A DNA stretch of 64,000 bases from Diphasiastrum complanatum (GCA_029204225.1 CM055113.1:28051873-28115872), one strand, 5' to 3'; positions 20,220 to 31,401 are shown, counted from the stretch's first letter. The notes: generated from the letters alone by a model not told the origin. A program made the numbers and translations.

Positions 20220-21839
20220 ATGGATATAGTGAGGGGTGAAGAGGATGATCTCATTCACCCTCAAGAAGCTACAAAATACAAAAGAAGGTGCAAGGTTGCT
20301 CTCCATTGTAAAGAAATGAATGTAGCTAATGAGCTTCTTAAGGAGGTAGGTGCTTGCACCTCGGCTCAAGAAGCATGGGAAACTCTTCAAAAGATATATG
20401 GATCCAAGAATACTTCAAGGTTGCTATCCTTGAAAAATCAAATCCTTCAATGTTTTCAAGCTAAAGGAGAGAGTGGACATTCATACGTGTTGAGAGTTAA
20501 GGACTTAAACAAGGAGCTTGCTTACATAGGAGATTTCATTAAGGAAAGCGAACTTCTTCAACTAATCTTGAATGGTTTGAGTGTGTATTTTGCCACCCTA
20601 GTGCAAGGCTATGCAATTATGGGCAAGTTGCCCTCACTTGAAGATCTCCAAGGAGACCTCATGGCCAAGGAGAGTAGGAGAACTCGCATCAAGACAAGGA
20701 TGGAGAAGCTCTCCCTCAATGATGGAGATGACAAAGCTCTTTTCACCAAGAGCAAGAGAAAATCCAAAGGCAAGGGTGCTTCATTCAAGAAGAATCAAGT
20801 CAAAGGTGAAGATCAAGAAGGATCTTCAAGTCCAAGCTCGAGCAAGCCAAAAAAAGATAAGTCAAAGATCAAATGCTACTTTTGTGGCAAGATGGGGCAC
20901 TATGCCTCGGAGTGCTTCAAGAATAAGCAATCTCAAAGTCAAGAAAACCTAGGCCAAGAGGAAGAGGAGAGCTTTCATGAAGATTCACTCATGATGTCAA
21001 GTTTCTTATCTTCAAGCATAAGAGGTGAAGACCCTTGGTGGATAGATAGTGGGGTTAGCTCCCACATGACAAGGAAGAGGGAGTATTTCTCAAACTTATC
21101 TACTTATGATGGACCTATCAAGTCAATTTTTACAGCAAATGATTATGCTTGTAAGGTGGAAGGTATAGGATCCATACCTTTATGCTTGGGATCTTCAAGA
21201 AAGATCAAGATTGATGGAGTACTTTACATTCCTAGTATCACTAAGAACTTGCTTAGTGTAGAACAATTGTTTGACAATGGTTTGATTGTGGAGTTCACCA
21301 CAAATGCATGTAGCATCAAGAAGGATGGCAAACTATCCAACCATAGCCTTTGGCACAAAAGACTTGGTCACATCAACTCAAAGTCCATGGAGGTCATGTG
21401 CAAGGAGGAGCTTGCCTTGGGACTTCCAAGATCCTTGGCAAAAGAGGAGAAAGTATGTGAAGCATGTGCTCTCTCAAAAGCACATAAGAAGCCCTTATCA
21501 AGTTCAATCACAAAGACAACTCATCAACTTGAGTTGATCCACTCGGAGGTACACTTTGCAAGTACAATGTCCAATGGAGGTGCCACCATGTTTGTTACAT
21601 TCATAGATAATTACTCAAGGTTTTGTTGGATATTCCTACTTTCATCTAAAGCACAAGTATTTAAAAGCTTTCTTAAGTTCAAAGCATTTGTTGAGAAGCA
21701 TCTTGATCACAAGGTCAAAACATTTAGAAGTGATAATGGTGGAGAATATATCTCCAATGCTTTTAAAGATTTTTGTGATCAAGAAGGGATTAAAAAAGAA
21801 TTATCTTGTCCCTACACCCCTCAACAAAAAACCATTTGA
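20220..21839 (+). pseudogene. Copia C gag-protease-integrase (539 codons open)
   Basis: The gag part has the UBN2-type helices (ELLKEVGACTSAQEAWETL, LSLKNQILQCFQ, LILNGLS). A zinc knuckle CYFCGKMGHYASEC is at about residues 218-231. The protease motif WWIDSGVSSHMT follows, then the integrase zinc region (HKRLGHINS...CEACALSKAHKK). The core reads LIHSEVHF where relatives have HSDVHF, so the first catalytic Asp is Glu, and FRSDNGGEY keeps the second Asp. The frame stops at TPQQKTI. The following NGxAERxNR segment with the catalytic Glu is deleted, so integrase is dead. ATG 20220 is the first in frame but is not the true gag start. Confidence 0.9.
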
Positions 21840-21842
21840 TGA

Positions 21843-22360
21843 ATAGAGTTCCATGTAGCTCTATTGAAGGCAAAATACCCTTTGAAGTCTTGTATGGGAG
21901 GAAGCCAAATCTCAAGGACTTAAAGGTGTTTGGATGCATTTGCTATGTGCATACACCTTTGGAGAAAAGGACCAAGGAAGATCCATCATCAATCAAAGGT
22001 ATTATGCTCGGGTATGGCAAAGCAAGCAAGGGATATAAGGTATACATTCCATCTTCCAACAAGTTTGTGGTTTCTAGAGATATCATTTTTTATGAGGATA
22101 ATATGCATAAACTTGTTGATGGCTCAATCAAATCACCTATCAAGAGGGAGGTGGCCGAGGATCAAGATGTCATAGATCTTGAGGAGGTGCTAGATCCAAG
22201 TGAACCAATCACTCCAAGAAGATCATCAAGGGTAAGAATGGAGACATTGAGGCTCGCATACCAAGACAAGGGGAAGTAAGTCGAGGGTAATTCATCTTCA
22301 TCCTTTGCACTCATTCCAAATTTTGAAGAACCTTCATGTGTAGAAGATGAATTGAGTTCA
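21843..22360 (+). pseudogene. Copia C integrase C-terminal region
   Basis: Text after the deletion reads GKIPFEVLYGRKPNLKDLK and VFGCICYVHTPLEKR, then GIMLGYGKASKGYKVY and DIIFYED, the standard C-terminal integrase blocks. It continues through SEPITPRRSSRVR into a linker before reverse transcriptase, broken by stops near 22277 and 22367. Confidence 0.85.
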
Positions 22361-22369
22361 AAGGAATGA

Positions 22370-23720
22370 TTTCAAGCTATGATAGATGAATATAATGCTT
22401 TGATGGAGAATGCAACATGGATCCTTGTTGATAGACCTCTTAAGAATGTGATTGGATGTAAATGGGTTTTTAAGCTAAAACTCAATATGGATGGAATCAC
22501 AAGGCAAGGTTAGTTGCCGAAGGATATGCTCAAGCAAAGGGCATAGATTTTGAAGAAACTTTTGCACCCGTGGCCAAGATGGTAACAATAAGGTTACTTC
22601 TTGCACTTGTTTCACATTTTGGTTGGATGCTCTTTCAAATGGATGTTTCTAATGCATTCTTAAATGGTTATTTGGAAGAAGACTTCTTCATGGAGCAGCC
22701 CCAAGGCTTCATCAAGCTTGGGATGGAACGTAAAGTATGTCATCTTCAAAGGAGCTTATCTGGTTTGAAACAAGCATCAAGATCTTGGAATTCAAGACTT
22801 CATGATTTTTTAGTTTCTATTGGATTCACTCAAAGTGAATATGATCCAACTTTGTACATAATGTATGATGTAAATGGCATTGTACTTTTATTGATTTACG
22901 AAGATGACATCATCCTTAATGGTGATAACATTGATGGTATTGAGAAAACCAAGAAAAATCTATCACTAGAATTTAAGATGGTAGATCTTGGTCAAATTCA
23001 CTTTATATTGGGCATAGAAGTACTTAGAGGTTCAGATTTCATCTTCATTAGTCAAACTAAGTATGCTCAAAGTTTGCTCAATAAATTCAAGATGCAAGAT
23101 TGCAAGCATGTAGAAACACCAATGGAGCAAGATGTAAAAGTGCTCAATAAAAGTGATGAAGCATCCTTTATGGACATCACTCTTTATAGGCAACTTATAG
23201 GCTCCTTAATGTGGATCACCATAACTAGGCCTGGTATATGTTCTAGTGTGTGTGGGCTAAGTCAATATATGCAAGATTTATTAGTGATACATTGGAAAAA
23301 TGCTAAAAGGATCTTGAGATACATCTTGGGTACTCTAGATCATGGAATTCTCTATAGAGAAGATGTCATTGATTTGCATGCCTTTAGTGACTCGAATTTT
23401 GTAGGTGACAAAAGGGATAGGAAGTCCACAAGTGCCTATGCAACATTCATTGGTGGAGGAGTAGTTTCTTGGTTGTAAAAGAAACAAGAAACTAGATGTT
23501 GTTCCAACTCTATACAACGACAACATTTCAGCCCAACACCTTGCAACCAATCCAATCTTCCATGCAAGGTCAAAACATATTGAGATCTCTCATCATTTTG
23601 TGAAAGAGAGAAGGTGCAATCAAAGGAGATATCTTTGGAGCATGTGGCAAGTAGTGAATGTATTGGTGATATCCTCACTAAACCACTTCAAAGAGCTGCA
23701 TTTTTTAACTTAAGATCAGC
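22370..23720 (+). pseudogene. Copia C reverse transcriptase and RNase H
   Basis: The N-terminal block (CKWVFKLK, then a frameshift near 22495, then AEGYAQAKGIDFEETFAPVAKM) leads to QMDVSNAFLNGYLEED and LQRSLSGLKQASRSWNSRL. The active site reads LLIYEDDIIL at about 22890: Glu replaces the usual Val of YVDD, with both catalytic Asp kept. LIGSLMWITITRPGI follows. RNase H begins at HAFSDSNFVGDKRDRKSTS and stops at VVSWL* (23476-23478). A deletion or shift then gives scraps such as NPIFHARSKHIEISHH to 23720. No full product is possible. Confidence 0.88.
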
Positions 23721-23773
23721 CCTAGGGTTGATAAGCAAGTCTATGTTATCTTCAAACTAGTTGTGAGGAGGAG

Positions 23774-24452
23774 TGTTAAATTTACACAAGCTAGTTTGCA
23801 CAATTACCACTTGAAAATGACTTTGAGGCCATGTTGTGGGATGTCACACGTGCCAAAAGCATAGGGTACCTTATTCTAAGTCAAATCATTAACCTAGCTT
23901 TGGAATGGTACCTTTGGGATATGTCCAAAGAGTGCATAGATAGGGTAGAGAAAAAGTAGGAGATAAAAATAGCATTTTTCTCATTGTTTTTGGATCTCAA
24001 GGCATTAACCCTAAATAGGGTGGATCAAGTGGATCTTTAGGTTAGATGTTAGGGTTAGGTTACGATGAATACATAGAAGCCCTAATATCCTCAGATCCGA
24101 GCTCTACATGCATAAATATGTGATGGGATTTCCATCTAATTATGAGCAAAATCGAGATTTTCCTTCTTGACTAGTTTGAGTCTATGATTTGATTGATGAC
24201 TGCTATTGGCATATGATTTTTTGTGATGATTAAATGAGTTTGGTGTTGCAGGTACAGTACACAGGCAGCAGCAGGCCATACTTTCACACATGTGAAGAGT
24301 TTTGGAGCTAATTCATGGAGTTCAAGCCAAGATAAACTAGGAATCAATGCATTGATTAGTAATCTAGCTTCTAGATCTTGTTTGGATCTTAAGTAGGTGC
24401 TTTCTCCATCATTTCTAGGATCAAATAGGATTATTTTGTTGTATTTTTATCA
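23774..24452 (+). repeat. 3' LTR of copia C (679 bp)
   Basis: Starts TGTTAAATTTACA after the purine run GTGAGGAGGAG and ends TTTTTATCA, followed by AGTAA, the target duplication. It pairs with 18960-19637. Confidence 0.95.
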
Positions 24453-24549
24453 AGTAAGTGTATTTTTTTCAGACTTTATTAAGTTGAATTTCTCATATGA
24501 ATTTTGATTTCACATTGATTCTCATAAATTTATTGTTTTCTAATTGTAG

Positions 24550-24630
24550 TGATCATTGGAGCTTATATGTGTTGTCCTTATATGTCAATGATGAGGGTGT
24601 GTTTAATCCAGTTTATTTAAAGATGAACTC

Positions 24631-24661
<31 letters not shown>

Positions 24662-25356
24662 ATTGCCAAGATTCATATTTAAAAAATATTGGAACTCTTT
24701 CTAGTACCACATGCAATAGCATATACGAAGTTGAAAATGGCTGATGTCGAGGTAAGAATTTATCAATATCGGTTCGATGCACCCTTGTAAATATTGTTTG
24801 GTTTCTTTTCATATCGTGCGCACTGATCCGATATTCAAACAATATTTTTTGGATATCAGTTCGACGCGCGCTTGTTTCCATTGTAGATTTTATAATAACC
24901 TCCTACGCGTTGATCCGATATTTCATAATGTTAAAATTTTGTTACTAACTTTCATTTATATTGGATACTGCAGTCCTACCAACAGGTTGATTCTGTCAGT
25001 TGTGGTTGGTACACGATATGCAATGCCAAACACTTTTTCAATTGGCTTGCACTACAAGATGAACTTTCTAACCTGGAAGAGGTAATCTTCAATTAATAAC
25101 ATTTAATGGTGTTTTTGTTTTTTTTTTTCATAATCAAATTCCTAATAACTAATCTTTGATTAGTAACATTTAACTGTTTTTTTGATTTTTTTTTCAGTTT
25201 AAATGCCCGAAGGTCTCCCCAATGGAGATAATGCACTTCAGACAGGAGACCATAAAGCTTGTGATCAAAAATTCATATCCAGTTGCAGTGGAAAAGTGTT
25301 CTCCACCCAAGCTACTTCCAACTAGAGAAATGGATTTAGAGATCATAGATAGTTGA
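24550..25356 (+). CDS. Ulp1/C48-like cysteine protease, 3' coding part (three exons)
   Basis: Proteases of this fold cut SUMO or similar tails, or process viral proteins. Exons 24550-24751, 24974-25081 and 25198-25356 have GT-AG introns and join in phase. Catalytic His is in DHWSLYVLSL at the start of the first exon. Catalytic Gln and Cys are in QVDSVSCGW (Q-x5-C) in the second. The third continues FKCPKVSPMEI to the stop at 25354-25356. In the His-to-Cys span, VYLKMNS stands where the family has an LDS-type catalytic Asp, so Asp may be Asn. A CA microsatellite (24635-24661) and a stop near 24681 interrupt the first exon. The His, Gln and Cys and the splicing are well kept, but this copy is probably not fully functional. 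Confidence 0.7.
24635..24661. repeat. (CA)n microsatellite inside the protease exon
   Basis: About 13 CA units lie between the His-containing block and the rest of the exon, a likely cause of the shifted frame. Confidence 0.9.
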
Positions 25357-25435
25357 TTTGCAAAACCAACAAAAACATCACAAGAAAAATATAATTTAAA
25401 GAAAATGCTAACTCTAAAAAAATTAGATCTAAAAG

Positions 25436-25770
25436 CTTACAATTGCATTTTCTTCTATCATTTGGATTCAAATCATGAATGTTGAGCTCATTACGAAGAT
25501 AAGCATGTTGAGCTAAAACTTTCGTGATATATTGACCGGCAGGTGATACTTTGAAATCCATCATCATGCCTTTCCAAGAGCTTCTATATATGTTATCCAA
25601 TTTTTTTCTTTTCCAGAATGAGCCTTTTGCAGAGGGATGCATCAAGATCCATTCATATTTCTGATATATGCTTGGTATCCATTGATCTTCTGCATTTTTT
25701 TCATTGCAATCAATGGTTCCTCTTGGTCTCCAATTATGTGTAGCCATTAGTCGAAAATACATGTACGCAA
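25436..25770 (-). pseudogene. Unknown gene 'D', minus strand
   Basis: The minus-strand frame opens near 25762 and reads ATHNWRPRGTIDCNEKN, WIPSIYQKYEWILMHP, SAKGSFWKRKKLDNIYRSSW and SPAGQYITKVLAQHAYLRNE, then NDRRKCN at a donor-like ATT|GTAAGC near 25436. The text is strongly protein-like and rich in Trp and Lys. It faces the Ulp1-like gene tail to tail, with their ends about 80 bp apart. The downstream exon is not identified. No family recognised. Confidence 0.45.
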
Positions 25771-26330
25771 GCCGAGAATGAAGATAATGTAGAGATTGAG
25801 AGGTAAACCTAAGAATGACTATCCAAAATAAGAGATAGAATGAAGAAAATGAGAGGTATACCTATGAATGACAAGAAGTTTCTAAACTACAAGGATTAGT
25901 TAACTACAGTTTACGACTATTGACATCAAATCAACCTCGAGTGTACAATGAAAGGCAACATAAGAGTATTTGGACAGTAACAGTGGTCCAATCACAATTG
26001 TTTGTTCTACCCGACAGGATATTTGAAAATCATGAAAATTTGGACGGAAAAGTTAAATACAATTTTCGTCCATCAACCACTGTTACAGTTTGTCACAAAT
26101 GGACACCATTCCATTGGAAAACATAAGCGTTGAAGGCGTGCGAAGTCAAAAATAGCATCTTGACAAAGGGCCCATTTTGAGTTCTAATATTCCCTAATAA
26201 TAGGTATTGAGTCAAAGTTACGAGGGCAATACCAACATATAAATCAATTTTCCATCTATAATTAACCATAAACCATAATTCTAACAATATTAATGATGAC
26301 GCGAATCCATTGAGGATGCAAAGAGGGCTA
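25771..26330. other. Flank with a short direct duplication
   Basis: At about 25797-25871 the phrase GAGAGGTAAACCTAAGAATGAC recurs in similar form as GAGAGGTATACCTATGAATGAC. An imperfect palindrome (GGACGGAAAA...TTTTCGTCC) lies near 26042-26073. No coding is seen. This may be the promoter side of gene D. Confidence 0.35.
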
Positions 26331-27160
26331 ATTGGCTCTAGGATCGAGTTGTCTGTGCCTATTGGGTATTTTGCCTAGATATGATGCCACCAAAAGGTCG
26401 TGAGGCTCATAGCTCCAGCAGATTGATTGAGTACACATCATTGACAAGGAGATTCAGTCGACTCCTCATGTAGACCAGTCACATAATTCCTCTTCCCGTG
26501 AGGGTCACTTTGATGAGGGTTGCACCCCCACCCATGGTGCTACGACAAGTGCTTCCTCTCGACACTCTCGGGAGAAGAGGAAGAGCCGTCTCGATGTTTC
26601 CTGTTGTGAAGGATGTGGCGATGACCCTGATCTCACTGATGTGGTCATGAGTTCTGCACAAATGTCCACATACCACATCTCATCGTGGGGAGTCCCTACT
26701 TCAAGAGACACTGACCCAAGAGGCTACACGTACGGCACATGATACTACGACTATTACATCTGTCAAACCTCATATTCTTGGCACGCCCACTTTCACTCCT
26801 CACTTCCTCCCTCTAGACCCACTACCACTGAGTTCTGTCTTCCCAACTATACTCTGCGGGGACACTGTTCACCATGGGGTTTCTAGCCCACTCCCCTCCA
26901 GCCCCCCCTGGCTATTCTCCCATCCCCACCCCCCCCCCCTGGCTATTCTCACCTCGGTACTCCCCCTCTTGGCTATCCCCCCCCCCCCCCCCCCCCCCAC
27001 CCGGTACACCACGTACACCCCACATCATCAGTATTCTCCAGTCGATGGGGTATCTCCCATACCTGAGGCCACCCCCGTAGACACTCCCAGGGCCACATCT
27101 CCCATACTGGAGGCCACCCACGTAGACACTCCCATGGCCACAACTCCACCAACTGTCATC
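26331..27160. other. GC-richer, proline-codon-rich patch with poly-C and a minisatellite
   Basis: Composition jumps from the AT-rich background to C-rich. It holds a 22-base poly-C run (26977-26998), CCCCC clusters from 26905, and a roughly 42-bp unit repeated at about 27046-27140 (GAGGCCACCC...GTAGACACTCCC). Pro-rich open frames across it follow the base composition. It may be the remnant of a transposon or host coding region, but no protein family can be named. Confidence 0.4.
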
Positions 27161-28501
27161 CCGTCATCGTATGATATAATTTGTAGAGGCAAAATGCCCC
27201 AAAGAAACAAAGACTTTCATATCTTCCATCTTCACATAGATTTTGATGAAATGAAACTACCAATGAACATTATTCTTTTTGGATATTGTATGAATTTGTT
27301 GACAGATCCCCTTTTCCAGAGGACCTGTTGTTTATCGTTTCTCCTGGATCTTGCTTACAGAGTTGTTTATTGCCTGTTACCAGGCTCGTTTGGCATTACT
27401 TGGCTGTTTGTTTTTTGTTACAATGCCCAGGCCAGGTAGAAACGGACTGCATATCGATGTAGTAGTTTCTTTTATTGTCCTGCCTGTCAAAGGACTACTC
27501 AGGGACGTCACTCTTGAATGCACTTACATTCTACATAGATGCAAGCCCAGAATGCTCATTCACAGATCAGCATGTAAACCAATGAACGTTCAGTAGTTTC
27601 TACTGCTACTTACTCTAAAAACGGATTGAAATCAGATTCTACACCACACTGAGCTTGCATAAATCCACAGAACAAGAAGCAAGAAACTAATCTACAACAT
27701 GTTAGAAGTACAAGAATCAAGAAACTAACCAACCTTTTGATTCTTGGACATCCCAAGAAATCAAAAACTAGAATGTTAGAGAATATGCAAGATTTATGCC
27801 ACATTTCTAGCCTATTTAGTTTACTTGAATGCTGGCTCCTACATTAATCCACAAGATGATCAACCATTGCAGGTGGCAATTGGTCTCCGCAAGACATTTG
27901 CAATGATCTTTCAACTGCTTTGGTAGGACTATAAAAAACTAGGGATTTCTCAGAAGAAATGTAAACTGATTATAAACAAACAGATGGAAGGAAGGGTGGT
28001 AGTGACAACGGTAGATGGTTTGGGCGATAGGCATGAGAATGGATGCAGATGTATGGCAAGAGGTTGTTTGAAGAAGGAGACTGATTTCCCAATGCTTGTG
28101 TTTTCCTTTTTGAAGGATCTTTGTCGTGACTGGAGTACTTCTTCTGATTGAGTCTTTTTGGATTACCCATCTGCCTTCTTTAGCCTTGTCTTTTTCATAT
28201 TTGACTTGTGACCTTGGCTGTCGATCTTGTTGATGTTGTTGCTGGCAATGTGGCTACTCTAGTGGATCCAAGCAGATCCACTCTCTCTTCCCCCCAAAAT
28301 CTGTAGGTGGGGAAGCTGTTGCTGGTAACGGGTCATGCTCAGGATTGGATCGGCATGTGGAACGCGTAGTTGAAACTCGTTGAACATGTGACTGTACTAA
28401 AGATTGAACAAATTTTAACTAAATTTGTTTCGATCTTGCTGTAGTTGACGCGAAGATGAATATGACAATGAGATGCAGGAATCAACTCCGATTTGAAATG
28501 G
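27161..28501. other. Gene-free stretch
   Basis: No recognisable gene or repeat. Short frames are random-looking. Confidence 0.4.
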
Positions 28502-29084
28502 ATTCAAAATATTAAAAAATCTATCTAATGTTGTGAGTAGGGGTCCTAAAAATGCCAAAGATGAATTGTGCTCTTTTGGCTTAGTAAAGACCCATCTTAG
28601 AATAAAATATTCAAGGTAGGTAGAAGTAGAAACTCGAGCTACCATAGGAATTGCCATTTGTACTTTACATGCCACATTTAATGCATGAAAGGCTAGGTGG
28701 CACAATTAGACATAGTGAGGTGGCTTGAATAAGTCTAGATAGCTTGAGAGGTGGATTCACAACTCCAATTCAACTCAAAGTAGGAGAAGAGTCCATGGAT
28801 CTATATATATGTGATGTACTCTCATTGAGAAAATGATGAAATTTGTGTGTAATGCAAATTTGGAGACAAGCTCGTATTTCCTATTTTCTCTCTCTAGCCG
28901 AGTTGAGACATTTATGATGCTTAGTCTTATGTTTTGTTGACAGATCTTGCTTGTAACACAATAATATTTCTTGAATGATCAGCTTTCCTATTGTCAACCA
29001 ATGCTAGTCTGATCTTTATGGTATTATTTGGCTTAGGAGATCAAAAATATATGTGTAAGGCATCCCACACGTGTGAATTCAGCA
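28502..29084 (+). repeat. 5' LTR of copia D (583 bp)
   Basis: Homologous to 32239-32851 throughout, with about 30 bases missing near 28870 compared with the 3' copy. The first bases read ATTC where the 3' LTR has TGTC. It ends GAATTCAGCA, directly before the primer site. Confidence 0.92.
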
Positions 29085-29097
29085 TGGTATCAGAGCC
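29085..29097 (+). promoter_or_regulatory. Primer binding site of copia D
   Basis: TGGTATCAGAGCC, an exact Met-tRNA site with no spacer after the LTR. Confidence 0.95.
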
Positions 29098-29839
29098 TAC
29101 CTAAGTTTTACAAGCAAATCTAATTAAAAAACTTGCAGATTTGATCAGATTTCAAGCTAGGAATTGTCGGGATTCTACTTTCTAGCTAGTTTGCAGTTTT
29201 TAGGTGATTTAGAGCTTCAAACCACTTTGAATGGTCCAGATCAGGTACTGTACGAAATTTCAGGTGCTGGTACGTGTGAAATCCGCCCATTTTCAGTTTG
29301 GTGGTTCTCTCTCACCTTACATCCAAATTTCATGCAAATTAGCCCACTAGAAAGCTAAAAATGTGTAGAATCTGATGCAATTTAAATCATGACAGTTGGA
29401 TAAGCCAATCAAAAGTTATAAGCTTTTGAAGAGTCATAGGTAGGGTGCCTAGACCTGTGGCAAATCATGTGTACATGTCATTTATTGCTTGAATGATCAC
29501 AAAAATCATCCAGAAGCTGCACAATCTCATCTATATGTGATTTAGACAAAATTTATAGGTTCTAGGCAAATTGTTTCATACAAATAGATTGTATTTGAGT
29601 CAATTTGACATTTTTTGAGTATTTCACACCTGTGAAATTCAGAGAACCATAACTTTTGCCATACTTCATCTTTTTTATGATTCAAATCTTGTTTTAGAGA
29701 GATTGTCAAGCTAGTGAGATCTATCTCACAGTTTTTTGCTTTGGCTTACATAGTAGTTGGTTTTGTACCCTTAATTGGTTCCTATAGTGAGAAGATAAGC
29801 AATTCTTTCATCCATCTTTTTTTATTTTCATCATTCTTT

Positions 29840-30480
29840 ATGACTTCAATGGGTGTCTTTCTATTAGAAGCAAGTGAAAGATTGTCAACCTCCAATTACT
29901 CAATTTGGAAGGTTAGGATGGAATCTGTCTTAATACTACAAGATGTGATGGATATTGCACTTGGCATTGAAGAATAACCACAAATTTCTCAAGAAATTCC
30001 AAAGTACAAAAAGAGAGCTAGGATGGCTCTGTATTATATTAAGATGAATGTCTCAAATGACATCTTAAGAGAAATTGGTGCTTGTACTAATGCCAAAGAT
30101 GCTTGGGATACTCTCAAGTCCATCTATGAGGCAAAGAATACTTCTAGACTTCTAACACTAAGAAACCAAATTTTTCAAAGTGTACAGAGAAGTGATGAAT
30201 GTGCTTCAGCTTATGTAATGAGAGTTAAAGACCTCCATAGAGAATTGTCATGCATAGGAGACTCCATCAACCAAAATGAACTTGTTCAAGTCATACTTAA
30301 TGGGTTAAAGGAGGAATATGACAACCTTGTTTAGAGTTATGCCATTAAGGAGGAGCTACCAAGTTTGGAAGCACTCCAAAGTGTGCCCATTTCTAAAGAA
30401 TCAAGACAAGAGTATAAACTCTTGAAAATGGAGAGACTGTCTCTCAACATTGATGGTAAAGCTTTCTTTACCAAAGACAA
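29840..30480 (+). pseudogene. Copia D gag
   Basis: From MTSMG at 29840 the frame reads SNYSIWKVRMESVL and LQDVMDIALGIEE, then a TAA at 29975. It reopens with IKMNVSNDILREIGACT, LTLRNQIFQSVQ, VMRVKDLHRELSCIGDS and LIVQVILNGL-like text, to a second stop near 30332. The gag C-terminus, zinc knuckle and protease are missing: KAFFTKDKHKTRS jumps to integrase text. A near-identical but longer gag lies at 52.3-53.3 kb on the minus strand. Confidence 0.88.
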
Positions 30481-30504
30481 GCACAAGACAAGAAGTCTAA
30501 CTAT

Positions 30505-31330
30505 AATTCTATGGTGTCCATGGTCAATAAAGCCAAAGCTATTGGCTTGCCTAATCTTATCTCCAAGAATTTCAAGCCATGTGAGGCTTGTGCCATATCT
30601 AATTTCATAAGAAGCCTTTTTCAAAGTCATCTATCAAGACTACACATCCATTGGAGCTCATACACTCGGATGTGCACTTCTCATCTTCAAAGAGCAAGGG
30701 TGGTGCTACTTGCTTTGTAACTTTCATTGATGATTTCACTACATTTACTTGGGTATATCTTCTAGCTTCAAAGTCTATGGTGTTTGACTGTTTCCTAAAG
30801 TTCAAAGCTCTAGTTGAAAAGCAATTTTCATACAAAATCAAGATTCTTAGAAATGATGGAGGTGGTGAGTACACTTCCAATTTCATGATTATTGTGAGCT
30901 TGAAGGCATTAAAAGGGAGTTTTCTTGTGCATATACATCATCTCAAAATGGGATGGCTGAAAGAAAGAACAGAACATTGTGTGAATGTGCCAAAACCATT
31001 AGAATTGAGGCATCCTTGCCAAAAGAATTTTGGAGTGAGGCCATCAATTGTTCAAACTATCTTTGCAATCGACTCCCTCATGTTTCACTTGGAGGAAAGT
31101 CACCATATGAAGCACTTTATTTGAAGAAACCTAAGGTTGAACACCTTAGAGTATTTGGATGCATATGCTTTGTCCATATTCCCTTGGAAACGAGAAAGAA
31201 GGATGATCCTTGTGCAAGCAAAGGAGTAATGGTTGGATATTCATCCAACAAGAAAGCCTATAGAATCTACATGCTCTCTACTTCTAAAGTAATTGATAGT
31301 AGAGATGTAGTTTTTCATGAAAAGAAAAGT
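30505..31330 (+). pseudogene. Copia D integrase
   Basis: The zinc-region end (KAIGLPNLISKNFKPCEAC) is followed by the core. IHSDVHF and LRNDGGGEYTSN hold two catalytic Asp (the second motif has Asn for the usual Ser/Cys). A frameshift near 30890 precedes GMAERKNRTL with the catalytic Glu. C-terminal blocks PKVEHLRVFGCICFVH and GVMVGYSSNKKAYRIY and the SRDVVFHEK end follow. Pieces lie in different frames. Confidence 0.85.
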
Positions 31331-31401
31331 CCAATCTTGGAGGGGCCGAGATCAAGCAACCTCAAAATCTATCACCTTTTGTTATTGAAGACAATCAACA
31401 T

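Larger units (their letters stand above)
18960..24452 (+). mobile_element. Complete Ty1/copia element C (5.49 kb) with AGTAA target duplication
   Basis: Both LTRs, primer site, gag-pol and purine tract are in order. The 5-bp target duplication AGTAA flanks it at 18955-18959 and 24453-24457. Removing the element and one AGTAA restores an intron beginning GTAAGTG in the Ulp1-like gene. The left copy keeps a GT at 18956-18957. Coding is defective: integrase has lost the region with its catalytic Glu, the polymerase motif is altered and RNase H is truncated. Confidence 0.93.

Noticed and set aside
24777-25085. 102-codon frame across the second protease intron and exon
   Set aside because: Wrong frame for the protease; the GT-AG exons in another frame explain the sequence better.
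26874-27439. Proline-rich and glycine-rich frames
   Set aside because: Follow the poly-C and C-rich composition on both strands; no domain is visible.
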